DNA of 64,000 nt from Emticicia sp. CRIBPO (GTDB taxonomy: Bacteria; Bacteroidota; Bacteroidia; Cytophagales; Spirosomataceae), in NCBI RefSeq assembly GCF_009905725.1, contig NZ_JAAAKV010000005.1, forward strand, positions 62,001 through 126,000. Direction: 5' to 3'. Shown piece after piece: positions 55,434-63,218 of this stretch. The notes under the pieces are model-generated. The model had not been told where the DNA came from. It made no database searches and saw only the letters and a list, made by a program, of their open reading frames with translations. The number at the start of each line of letters is the position of its first letter. The first letter of the stretch is position 1. The translations under genes and the position numbers were made by a program.

Positions 55434-56015
55434 TCAGATTCCCTTTTTCTCCAGCCATTTCATTACAGGAACAGGCTCGTAATTTTCCATTTTGATAAAC
55501 AGATCTTCAATATTATCTGAGATGACCATCAGACCTCTGTTTTCCATCCTTAAAAAGCCCTCTTTAACCATCATATCAATCTGGGCGATCAAAGGATCAT
55601 AGAAGCCGTTGATATTCAATAAGCCTATGGGTTTCTGATGCAGGCCAAGCTGGGCCCAGGTCAGGATTTCAAACAATTCGTCCATACTGCCGAAGCCTCC
55701 GGGTAGGGTTATAATCCCATCGCAGAGTTCCTGCATCAGGCTTTTACGCTGGTGCATCGTATCTACCCTATGGATTTCCGTCAGGTCGGGGTTTCCAACT
55801 TCCATTTTATCCAGGAAATTCGGGATAATCCCTGTCGCTTCGCCGCCGTTTTTCATGACGGTATTAGACACAACGCCCATTAATCCTAAGCTACCGCCAC
55901 CATAAATCAGGCGGATTTTTCTTTTTACAAGGGCAAGGCCCAATGCCTCCGCCGTTTCCCTGTACACCGGGTTGGTTCCGGGACTTGCTCCGCAATACAC
56001 TAAAACAGATTCCAT
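55434..56015 (-). CDS. TIGR00730/LOG family Rossmann-fold protein
   Basis: 193 residues from the ATG of MESVLVYCGASPG, the usual start; 11 residues upstream are outside the family. Motifs are YGGGSLGLMG and LPGGFGSMDELFEILTW, equivalent to PGGxGTxxE of LOG cytokinin-activating phosphoribohydrolases. Bacterial members cleave AMP-type nucleotides to base and ribose 5-phosphate, or are nucleotide 5'-monophosphate nucleosidases. It is cytoplasmic and has no evident operon partner. Confidence 0.9.
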   Translation of the reverse strand: MESVLVYCGASPGTNPVYRETAEALGLALVKRKIRLIYGGGSLGLMGVVSNTVMKNGGEATGIIPNFLDKMEVGNPDLTEIHRVDTMHQRKSLMQELCDGIITLPGGFGSMDELFEILTWAQLGLHQKPIGLLNINGFYDPLIAQIDMMVKEGFLRMENRGLMVISDNIEDLFIKMENYEPVPVMKWLEKKGI

Positions 56016-56119
56016 ATAGCCTTCAATATTCATTTTATTGGCCCGCAAAATTATGATTATTTCTTCGTAATATTGAGAACTATTATTTATTCCCCTCTAT
56101 TTAAATTATCTGTAATGCT

Positions 56120-57214
56120 ATGAAACAAGGACGCCGTTCTTTTATAAAGACCGCCGGGACATTCGGCCTGGCCCTACCCCTGGCGGGGACTTCATTTTTT
56201 AAACGACAGGCAGACCAGCCGCTTGGAATTGCGGTCATCGGCCTGGGCTCTTATGCTAAAAACCAGATTGGCGTAGCCCTGGAAAACTCTCCGGAATGGA
56301 AACTGGTCGGAATCGTGACCGGAACAGCTTCTAAAATACCGGAGTGGAAAAAACGTTTCCCGTCCATCAAAGACGAGAACGTATTCAACTATGAAAACTT
56401 CGACAATATCGTCAATGCCAAGGACATCGACGTAGTTTACATCTGCTTACCCAACGGCCTTCATCCTGAATTTACCATCAGGGCAGCCAAGGCCGGGAAG
56501 CATGTGATCTGTGAAAAACCGATGGCCAATACTGTGGAAGAAGCTGAACAAATGCTGAATGCCTGTAACAAAGCCGGGGTAAAGCTGGCCATTGGTTACA
56601 GATGTCATTTTGAGCCTTTCAATCAGGAAGTAATGCGGTATGGCAAGGAGAAAACGTTCGGAAAGATCAACTTCATGCAAACCAATTTCGGTTTTAAAAT
56701 CGGTGATCCGACACAATGGAGATTGAAGAAAAAAATGGCAGGAGGGGGTCCCCTGATGGATGTCGGTATTTATTGCGTGCAGGCGGCCAGGTATACGTTA
56801 GGAATGGAGCCAATTTCCGTAACGGCCCAATTCGGCCCGGTAACAGATCCAACGAGATTTGCCGAAGTAGAAGAGAGTGTTTCGTGGCAACTGACATTTC
56901 CGGAAGGAATAACGGTCAATGGTTTTTCCAGCTACAAAACCAATGTTGAAACCATGTTTGCTTCATGCGATAAGGGAAACTTTGAAATGTCCCCGGCCTG
57001 GAGTTACGGTCCGCTGAAAGGAAAGACCCCGAACGGAGAAATGAAACTCCCTATTGTTCACCACCAGACTTTCCAGATGAATGGCATGGCCCCTTATTTC
57101 AGATCAAAAGATCCGCTACCCGATCATTTTTCCGGAGTAGAAGGGCTAAAAGACATGAAGATACTTATGGCCATTTACAAAGCCGCCAAAACCGGGAAGT
57201 CGGTAAAATTGTAA
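56120..57214 (+). CDS. Tat-exported Gfo/Idh/MocA-family oxidoreductase
   Basis: 364 residues. The start MKQGRRSFIKTAGTFGLALPLAG is a twin-arginine signal, so the folded protein with bound NAD(P) should act in the periplasm. The Rossmann fold is IAVIGLGSYAKNQIG, and the sugar-binding block is VCEKPMANTVEEAEQML with the conserved EKP lysine. It resembles glucose-fructose oxidoreductase. Family members also act on 3-keto-glycosides. It is upstream of a DUF1080/GMC cluster. Confidence 0.9.
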   Translation: MKQGRRSFIKTAGTFGLALPLAGTSFFKRQADQPLGIAVIGLGSYAKNQIGVALENSPEWKLVGIVTGTASKIPEWKKRFPSIKDENVFNYENFDNIVNAKDIDVVYICLPNGLHPEFTIRAAKAGKHVICEKPMANTVEEAEQMLNACNKAGVKLAIGYRCHFEPFNQEVMRYGKEKTFGKINFMQTNFGFKIGDPTQWRLKKKMAGGGPLMDVGIYCVQAARYTLGMEPISVTAQFGPVTDPTRFAEVEESVSWQLTFPEGITVNGFSSYKTNVETMFASCDKGNFEMSPAWSYGPLKGKTPNGEMKLPIVHHQTFQMNGMAPYFRSKDPLPDHFSGVEGLKDMKILMAIYKAAKTGKSVKL

Positions 57215-57224
57215 AACAATAGCA

Positions 57225-57269
57225 TAAAAAAATCCCCTGAAGATATCATGTCTTCAGGGGGATTTTTTT
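57225..57269 (+). terminator. Intrinsic terminator after the Gfo/Idh/MocA gene
   Basis: AAAAAATCCCCTGAAGA and TCTTCAGGGGGATTTTTT form a strong stem flanked by A and T runs; it can also serve the convergent DUF2911 gene. Confidence 0.9.
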
Positions 57270-57277
57270 ATAAGAGT

Positions 57278-57305
57278 CCTTTTTCCGTTTTCCTTTTTCC
57301 GTTTT
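57278..57305. repeat. Two tandem copies of a 14-bp pyrimidine-rich unit
   Basis: CCTTTTTCCGTTTT is repeated twice without interruption. A related copy, sharing GTCCTTTTTCCGTT, occurs at 52756-52769 between glpK and the GH130-like gene. Function is unknown. Confidence 0.7.
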
Positions 57306-57311
57306 CCTTCC

Positions 57312-58154
57312 TTACTTCTTACACTTCGCAAACACAGCTTCATTCAGCTTGATGTAAGCGTCATCACCCGCTTCTTTAGCCAGCGGCATTGATTTTTCTG
57401 CATTCGCAAGAGCCACATCACATTTTCCCATTTTGGCAGCAATTCTGGCGGCCAGTTGGTAAGTATAATATTTCTGATCTTTTTCAATCACTTTCTGGGC
57501 CCAAACCAGGGCTTTGTCCAGCTCAATGTTGTTCTCATAATAATAATCGGCAGCACCCATGAGGGTTCCCATATTGGCATTAGGATCAGCCGTTTTTTCT
57601 TTGATATCAGCAAGGATACGGTCTTTTACGTCATGTTCAAGTTTGAACTTAACAGCCGTGTTTTCCCATGAAATCTGAACATTGGTAGTCGTCGGTGTAA
57701 AATCAACAAACGCGATAGTCATGTTTTCAACCAGGTCTTTCAGCTTGATGGCCGGAACCTCAAAGCTGTAAACATCTTTGGCCGGGTCGTAGGCATAAGC
57801 ACCCCATTGCTTGTCGTCAGAGTTGAAAATGATCTTCCAGGTTTTTTCTCCCGGCACGGTATAAAGGCCGTAACTTCCGGCTTTTAACGTTTTGCCGTTT
57901 ACCAGAAGATCTTCTCCAAATTTGATAGAAGTAATCTGATTGGCTCCGGTTCTCCATACTTTACCATAAGGCGTAAGGTTTCCGAAAATTTTCCTGCCTT
58001 TTACAGAAGGACGGTTGTAAGTAATGCTCACCGAAGTAAGACCGACGCCCTGAGTAATGGTAGATGCCGGGCTCGCCGGAGGTGTTTTGATTTGTGCATT
58101 GGCACCGAAAGCCATCAGGCCTGAAACAACAAAAGAAAAGAATAGTTTTTTCAT
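57312..58154 (-). CDS. Secreted DUF2911 protein
   Basis: 280 residues with a signal peptide (MKKLFFSFVVSGLMAFGANAQ). The DUF2911 domain covers about 25-170 (SVSITYNRPSVKGRKIFGNL, GKVWRTGANQITSIKFGEDLLVNGKTLKAGSYGLYTVPGEKTW). The remaining 100 residues are helical and TPR-like (LDKALVWAQKVIEKDQKYYTYQLAARIA). The family is common in Bacteroidota and functionally uncharacterised. It shares orientation with the aldolase and DUF1080 genes upstream and may be in their transcript. Confidence 0.85.
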   Translation of the reverse strand: MKKLFFSFVVSGLMAFGANAQIKTPPASPASTITQGVGLTSVSITYNRPSVKGRKIFGNLTPYGKVWRTGANQITSIKFGEDLLVNGKTLKAGSYGLYTVPGEKTWKIIFNSDDKQWGAYAYDPAKDVYSFEVPAIKLKDLVENMTIAFVDFTPTTTNVQISWENTAVKFKLEHDVKDRILADIKEKTADPNANMGTLMGAADYYYENNIELDKALVWAQKVIEKDQKYYTYQLAARIAAKMGKCDVALANAEKSMPLAKEAGDDAYIKLNEAVFAKCKK

Positions 58155-58208
58155 GTTTGAAATGATTGATTAAAAATTCACAGGTGGTTTGTAAAAATTT
58201 TCTCCGTA

Positions 58209-59003
58209 TTAATACGAATCGTTACTTCGGGATAATCCTTTTTTCTGCTTAAAAGTTTCAAGTTGCTCTGCAGCAATTTTTTTCAGGCCAGCCGAATCGC
58301 TGAAAGTGGTTACAAAACGAAATCCCATGTCCGACATTCTTTGAGATATCTCAGGGGTCACTGAATGGATCCCGGCAAAAATGCCGTTTTCGGCAGCGGC
58401 GTCTAATATTTCCTGAAGAATACCTAAAAAGGAAGGATCATCAAAATCAGCTATTTTCTCATAACCTAATGAAATGCTGAGATCCCACGGACCCACATAA
58501 AGCCCGTCAAGATCAGGTGTGGAAGCAATTTCTTTCAGGTTTTTTATCGCATCGGAGGTTTCAATCATCGCCATCGTAATGACTTCATCATCAGAGGCTG
58601 TAAAATAATCATCTCCATAAATAAGGGATGCCCTCAGCGGGCCAAAACTCCGGTTTCCTTTCGGATAGAACCGGCAGGCCCGTACAAATTTTTCGGTTTC
58701 TTCCCGGTCGTTGATCATCGGGCAGATAATGCCCATCGCCCCCGCATCAAGCATACTCATCATGAAAGCCGGGTCGTTTTGTGGTACCCTGATCAAAGGA
58801 ATCGTTTTTGTTCCTTTGATGGCCTGAAGCATGGGCAGGATCACAGAAAGGTCTCTGGCCAGCCCATGCTGGGCATCAATGGTCATCGTATCATAGCCTA
58901 CATGAGCAATTACCTCTGCCGCCCATGCGTCTGGAATACTGATCCAGGCATTGATAGCGGTTTCGTTGTTTTGCCAGAGTTGTTTGATACGGTTGGGCTC
59001 CAT
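58209..59003 (-). CDS. HpcH/HpaI aldolase-family protein
   Basis: 264 residues. The metal-dependent class II pyruvate aldolase pattern is visible: AWISIPDAWAAEVIAHVGYDTMTIDAQHG near the N-terminus (catalytic His in DAQHG), IPLIRVPQNDP, GAMGIICPMINDREE and GLYVGPWDLSISLG. The family cleaves 2-keto-4-hydroxy acids to pyruvate plus an aldehyde, a step in hexuronate or keto-sugar acid breakdown. It begins 2 nt after the DUF1080 stop, so the two are coupled. Confidence 0.9.
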   Translation of the reverse strand: MEPNRIKQLWQNNETAINAWISIPDAWAAEVIAHVGYDTMTIDAQHGLARDLSVILPMLQAIKGTKTIPLIRVPQNDPAFMMSMLDAGAMGIICPMINDREETEKFVRACRFYPKGNRSFGPLRASLIYGDDYFTASDDEVITMAMIETSDAIKNLKEIASTPDLDGLYVGPWDLSISLGYEKIADFDDPSFLGILQEILDAAAENGIFAGIHSVTPEISQRMSDMGFRFVTTFSDSAGLKKIAAEQLETFKQKKGLSRSNDSY

Positions 59004-59005
59004 TT

Positions 59006-59860
59006 TTAGAATTTACAGGACGCGTTATCTTCTTTAACGTAATAATCCTTATAATTTTTGGCCTTTGGATTCATACAACCCACCAGGTTTAATAATTCCA
59101 CTTTTCTGAATTCGATCGGGTGGCTTTCGCTCTGAAGAGAAATAGAACCTTCTTTCAAAGCTTTTCCGTCAGGTGCAAAAATCGGATCATGTCCGCTTAC
59201 GTTACCTCCACCGATGCTCGGATGAGTATATTCCATTACCTTTTCGTTATTGATGTAATGCTGGATCAGCGAATCGCCCAGAACCAGGATTTCAGCCCTT
59301 ACCCATTCGCCTTTCGGAAATGACTTTGATTTGGAATTGATACAGTGACGCTTGTCGAATTTATTCTCATACACCACGTTTGTTCCCGGAGTACAAAGAT
59401 TACAGGTCGTTCTTTCTTTTGCCGGATCAATCTGGCCCAGTAACTGCACCTCAATAGAAACCGGGAAATCCTGGTTTTTACCCATGCTTTCAGCCGGTTG
59501 TCCGTGAATCATCACACCGCTGTTTAAAGTAGCCCACCCTTCTCCGCCTTTGGCTTGTTCACCTATAAAACGGTACTCGACCGCCACGCGGTAATAAGAA
59601 AAAGGTTGTTTGTAGAAAATGTGTCCGTACTGCTGTTTGAATGCATCATATTTGTCGTAGTTCACCACAAGATTCTTGTTTTTAACACTGAATGTGTTGC
59701 CGAAATTGTCGTTCAGGTCAAATCCCCTGATTTTTACAGCCCAACCGTCAAGATTCTTTCCGTTGAATAATTGTTTCCAGTCTTTTTGAGGAACCTGGCG
59801 TAACTGAGCAGAAGCGAAGAGGCCTGAAAAAAGGAAGAAAGCTAAAAATAGTCTTTTCAT
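59006..59860 (-). CDS. Secreted DUF1080 (3-keto-disaccharide hydrolase family) protein
   Basis: 284 residues with a signal peptide (MKRLFLAFFLFSGLFASAQ). The concanavalin-like DUF1080 fold is shown by WKQLFNGKNLDGWAVKIRG, YRVAVEYRFIGEQ, NSGVMIHGQ, VEVQLLGQ-like segments, and EGSISLQSESHPIEFRKVELLNL. The last 25 residues, GCMNPKAKNYKDYYVKEDNASC, form a short Cys-containing extension. The family is now named after hydrolysis of 3-keto-glycosides. It is translationally coupled to the aldolase gene and divergent from the esterase-GMC run. Confidence 0.88.
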   Translation of the reverse strand: MKRLFLAFFLFSGLFASAQLRQVPQKDWKQLFNGKNLDGWAVKIRGFDLNDNFGNTFSVKNKNLVVNYDKYDAFKQQYGHIFYKQPFSYYRVAVEYRFIGEQAKGGEGWATLNSGVMIHGQPAESMGKNQDFPVSIEVQLLGQIDPAKERTTCNLCTPGTNVVYENKFDKRHCINSKSKSFPKGEWVRAEILVLGDSLIQHYINNEKVMEYTHPSIGGGNVSGHDPIFAPDGKALKEGSISLQSESHPIEFRKVELLNLVGCMNPKAKNYKDYYVKEDNASCKF

Positions 59861-59991
59861 TATAATTGTTTTGATTGAATAAATGGAGGGAGGAATAACA
59901 GGATTTTATCCGATTATTATACCCATAATTAAAAAATAAAGTTCAGACCTGTAAATAAACAAGAAAACTATTTCAAATAAAAAAATAAGCG

Positions 59992-59999
59992 TATTTTTG
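59992..59999 (+). promoter_or_regulatory. Putative -7 element for the esterase-GMC run
   Basis: TATTTTTG matches TAnnTTTG, 30 nt before the chosen ATG at 60030. It overlaps a more upstream in-frame ATG, which argues against that start. Confidence 0.5.
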
Positions 60000-60029
60000 A
60001 AGATTATTCAACCGAAATTAGCCTTAAAA

Positions 60030-60893
60030 ATGAAATCAAAAAACCTTTATTCTTTGCTGCTGCTTTTATTTCCCGCTCTGCTGTTTGCTCAGTCGGGAAA
60101 AGTCCTGGACAACCAGAGTGTCCCGAGTAAAATCCTGAAAGGAGATCGTAAATACGCTATTTACCTTCCGCCTGATTACGAAACTTCACAAAGAAGTTAT
60201 CCTGTCTTGTACCTGCTTCACGGTGCCGGGGATGACCAGACCGGTTGGGTGCAGTTCGGAGAGGTTCTGAGCATTACCGACAAAGCCATCGCAGAAGGGA
60301 AAGCCACTCCCATGATCATTGTTATGCCTGATGCCAATACCGGCACAAGGGGCTATTTTAACAGTGTCAGGGGCGACTGGAATTATGAGGATTTCTTCTT
60401 CAAGGAATTTTTACCGCAAATAGAAAAAACATACCGTATCAAGTCAGAAAAAAGATTCCGTGCAGTAGCCGGTCTTTCTATGGGTGGTGGCGGCTCATTC
60501 ATGTATGCCTTGCATCACCCTGAGCTGTTTTCTTCCGCCTGCCCTTTGAGTGCGTACATCGGACCGATCAACATGGAGGAGGCTGACTCAAGATTAAAAA
60601 GAATGCTGCCGGATGCCAAGCCGGAAGAGGTAAAGACCTTTTTCGAGACACAAAGTGCTTTAAGCCTCGTTAATAATATCGCAGATGATCAGAAGAAAGC
60701 CGTGAAGTGGTATATCGACTGTGGCGATGATGATTTTCTTTATGAAGGAAACTCGCTCATTCACATTGCGATGAGAAAAAAAGAAATTCCTCACGAATTC
60801 AGAATCCGTGAAGGAGGCCATACCTGGAGCTACTGGAGATCAGCTCTGCCCGTGGTTTTATCTTTTGTCTCGGACACTTTCCATCAGAATTGA
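60030..60893 (+). CDS. Secreted esterase D-type alpha/beta-hydrolase
   Basis: 287 residues from the ATG of MKSKNLYSLLLLLFPALLFAQ, which gives a clean signal peptide. PF00756 motifs are YPVLYLLHGAGDDQ, PMIIVMPDANTG and the nucleophile elbow GLS150MGGGGS. IDCGDDDFLYEGN carries the likely acid and GGHTWSYW the catalytic histidine. It may deacetylate or deferuloylate sugars outside the inner membrane; substrate is unknown. The small subunit of the GMC complex starts 18 nt later. Confidence 0.88.
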   Translation: MKSKNLYSLLLLLFPALLFAQSGKVLDNQSVPSKILKGDRKYAIYLPPDYETSQRSYPVLYLLHGAGDDQTGWVQFGEVLSITDKAIAEGKATPMIIVMPDANTGTRGYFNSVRGDWNYEDFFFKEFLPQIEKTYRIKSEKRFRAVAGLSMGGGGSFMYALHHPELFSSACPLSAYIGPINMEEADSRLKRMLPDAKPEEVKTFFETQSALSLVNNIADDQKKAVKWYIDCGDDDFLYEGNSLIHIAMRKKEIPHEFRIREGGHTWSYWRSALPVVLSFVSDTFHQN

Positions 60894-60911
60894 AATTTAG
60901 AAAACAGATAA

Positions 60912-61433
60912 ATGAACAGAAGAAAAGTATTACAAAACCTTTCTATGGGTTTTGGAGGGATCGTTGCTCTTCCCGCCTGGGCAAATGCCTGGACGCCCGG
61001 AAAGCTTGACCAGGGATTGGCCCTGACTGTGGCGGAGGGTGATTTATTGACCGATCTTTCAGAGACCATCATTCCCGAAACAAGCACTCCCGGTGCCAAA
61101 ACACTGGAAATAAGCAAATTTATCAAAGTGATGATCTCTGATTGTTACGATGCCAAAGACCAGGAGAGATTCAGAAAAGCTTTGGCCAGGGTAGACGAGG
61201 TATCCGGACTTATTTATGGTAAATCATACCAGGAAAGCACCAAAGAACAGAAACTTCACCTTTTGCAAGGGTTGGAGATGAGTTCAGATGCCGACCAGAA
61301 ATGGTTTTTCGGTGTAGTAAAGAGATTGACGACACAGGGTTATACTTCCTCGGAATATTTTCTGACGAATATCGCAAATTTTGAATTTGCACCCGCCCGT
61401 TTCCATGGATGTGTACCTGTAAATAAAGCATAA
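60912..61433 (+). CDS. Gluconate 2-dehydrogenase subunit 3-like protein with Tat signal
   Basis: 173 residues. MNRRKVLQNLSMGFGGIVALPAWANAW is a twin-arginine signal, and LSETIIPETSTPGAKTLEISKFIKVMISDCYDAKDQ is the subunit-3 family signature. In characterised sugar dehydrogenases the catalytic GMC subunit has no signal and is exported together with this subunit. The GMC gene starts 3 nt after this stop, so the same hitchhiking is expected. No cytochrome subunit is seen in the window. Confidence 0.9.
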   Translation: MNRRKVLQNLSMGFGGIVALPAWANAWTPGKLDQGLALTVAEGDLLTDLSETIIPETSTPGAKTLEISKFIKVMISDCYDAKDQERFRKALARVDEVSGLIYGKSYQESTKEQKLHLLQGLEMSSDADQKWFFGVVKRLTTQGYTSSEYFLTNIANFEFAPARFHGCVPVNKA

Positions 61434-61436
61434 GAG

Positions 61437-63143
61437 ATGTTATCTGTAGATAGTAAAAAGAAAAGAACGTTTGAAGCCATCGTCATAGGTTCGGGTATCA
61501 GCGGAGGATGGGCCGCGAAGGAATTTACCGGGAAAGGACTTAAAACCCTGGTGCTGGAAAGAGGAAAAGACGTAAAACATATTGTAGATTACCCCACCAC
61601 CATGCTTCAGCCATGGGAAATGGAACACCGCGGGCAAATGCCCCTGAGTGTACGAAATGAGAATCCGATTGTCAGTAAATGTTATGCATTTCATGAAGGG
61701 GCCGCTCATTTTTTTGTAAAGGACAAAGAACATCCCTATATCCAGGAAAAACCGTTTGACTGGATCAGGGGTTATCAGGTAGGTGGAAAATCCCTGCTTT
61801 GGGCCCGTCAGACCCAGCGTTGGAGTAAATATGACTTCGAGGGCCCTGCCCGCGACGGCTTCGCCGTCGAATGGCCGATCGGTTATGACGACATTGCCCC
61901 TTGGTATTCTTACGTAGAGAAATTTGCAGGGATTTCCGGTAATAAAGATGGCCTGGACAGTCTTCCGGACGGAGAATTTCTCAAACCTCACGAAATGACC
62001 TGTGTCGAGAAATATTTCAGTGAGAAAGTCTCTCAGAAATACAAAGACCGTCACATCATTATCGGACGTGCCGCTCACTTAACTGAGCCGAAACAGATTC
62101 ATTTTGACCAGGGAAGAGCCCAGTGTCAGAACAGAACCATTTGTGAAAGGGGTTGTCCCTACGGAGGATATTTCAGCAGTAATGCTTCTACCATTCCATG
62201 GGCGATGCGGACCGGAAAGCTGACTTTAAGGCCCGACTCTGTCGTTCACTCCATTATTTATGACGAAAAGAAAGGCAAAGCCAGCGGCGTGAGGGTAGTG
62301 GATGCTCACACCAAAGAAATGATTGAGTATTATGCAGACATTATTTTTGTAAACGCTGCAGCCATCAATACCAACCTGATTTTGCTGAACTCTACTTCCA
62401 ACAGATTCCAGAACGGTTTAGGTAACGATAGCGGTGTTTTAGGAAAATATGTAGCCTTCCATAACTACAGAGCCAGGGTAAACGGAGAATATGAAGGATT
62501 CCTTGACCAGACCACAGACGGGAAAAGGCCGAACAGCAGTTACATTCCTAGGTTCAGAAACCTCTACAAACAGGAAACCAATTTCTTAAGAGGTTATGCC
62601 GCCGGATTTGGAGCCAACAGAATCACTTATAACAGCAACCAGGGATTGGGAGAAACCTTAAAGGATAATCTCGCCAAAAAGCAATATGGCAACTGGTCGG
62701 TCGGATCACATATCATGGGAGAGACCATTCCGAAGGAAAGTAATTTTGTGGCTTTGGACAAAGACCTGAAAGACCCGTTCGGTGTTCCTCAACTGAGAAT
62801 TTCCGTTGGATATGACGACAATGATGAGAAAATGGTCAAAGACTATATTGAGCAGATCACCGAAATGTTTGAAATGGCCGGCTTCACCAACATCAAGGCC
62901 TCAGACAGCAAGCAGGCTGCCGGTTTGGACATTCACGAAATGGGAGGAGCCAGAATGGGCAAAGATCCCAAAACGTCCATTTTGAACGGATTCAACCAGA
63001 TGCATGCCTGTAAAAATGTTTTTGTAACCGACGGTGCCTGTATGACGTCAACTTCAACACAGAACCCGTCGCTGACTTACATGGCTTTGACAGCCAGGGC
63101 TGTCGATTATGCGGTAAAAGAAAGGAAAAAAGGAAACTTGTAA
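61437..63143 (+). CDS. GMC-family sugar oxidoreductase, copy 1
   Basis: 568 residues. The FAD-binding motif is VIGSGISGGWAAKEF (glycines 18, 20, 23), and the GMC block is QVGGKSLLWARQTQRW. C230, C236 and C240 form C-x5-C-x3-C before PYGGYFS, as in gluconate and sorbitol dehydrogenase-like enzymes. The catalytic His is in DIHEMGGARMG, and STQNPSLTYMALT supplies the second polar residue. It has no signal peptide and relies on the Tat small subunit upstream. Oxidation of a sugar or glycoside, passing electrons to the respiratory chain, is likely. Confidence 0.93.
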   Translation: MLSVDSKKKRTFEAIVIGSGISGGWAAKEFTGKGLKTLVLERGKDVKHIVDYPTTMLQPWEMEHRGQMPLSVRNENPIVSKCYAFHEGAAHFFVKDKEHPYIQEKPFDWIRGYQVGGKSLLWARQTQRWSKYDFEGPARDGFAVEWPIGYDDIAPWYSYVEKFAGISGNKDGLDSLPDGEFLKPHEMTCVEKYFSEKVSQKYKDRHIIIGRAAHLTEPKQIHFDQGRAQCQNRTICERGCPYGGYFSSNASTIPWAMRTGKLTLRPDSVVHSIIYDEKKGKASGVRVVDAHTKEMIEYYADIIFVNAAAINTNLILLNSTSNRFQNGLGNDSGVLGKYVAFHNYRARVNGEYEGFLDQTTDGKRPNSSYIPRFRNLYKQETNFLRGYAAGFGANRITYNSNQGLGETLKDNLAKKQYGNWSVGSHIMGETIPKESNFVALDKDLKDPFGVPQLRISVGYDDNDEKMVKDYIEQITEMFEMAGFTNIKASDSKQAAGLDIHEMGGARMGKDPKTSILNGFNQMHACKNVFVTDGACMTSTSTQNPSLTYMALTARAVDYAVKERKKGNL

Positions 63144-63147
63144 TACT

Positions 63148-63188
63148 ACAGAAAAGGAAACGGAGCCTCTGTTTCCTTTTCTGTTTTT
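63148..63188 (+). terminator. Intrinsic terminator between the GMC genes
   Basis: CAGAAAAGGAAAC and GTTTCCTTTTCTG form a perfect 13-bp stem followed by TTTTT. Copy 2 therefore may need its own promoter or partial read-through. Confidence 0.88.
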
Positions 63189-63218
63189 CCCCCAAAAAAA
63201 CAACCTTAAAATATAAAC

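Noticed and set aside
61849-61875. CGACGGC-TTC-GCCGTCG hairpin inside GMC copy 1
   Set aside because: Falls in conserved codons for ARDGFAVE and is only partly kept in copy 2; best explained by coding constraint.
61440-62078. 212-codon frame on the minus strand inside GMC copy 1
   Set aside because: It is antisense to a gene with clear family motifs; its own translation resembles no family and is not supported by a promoter.
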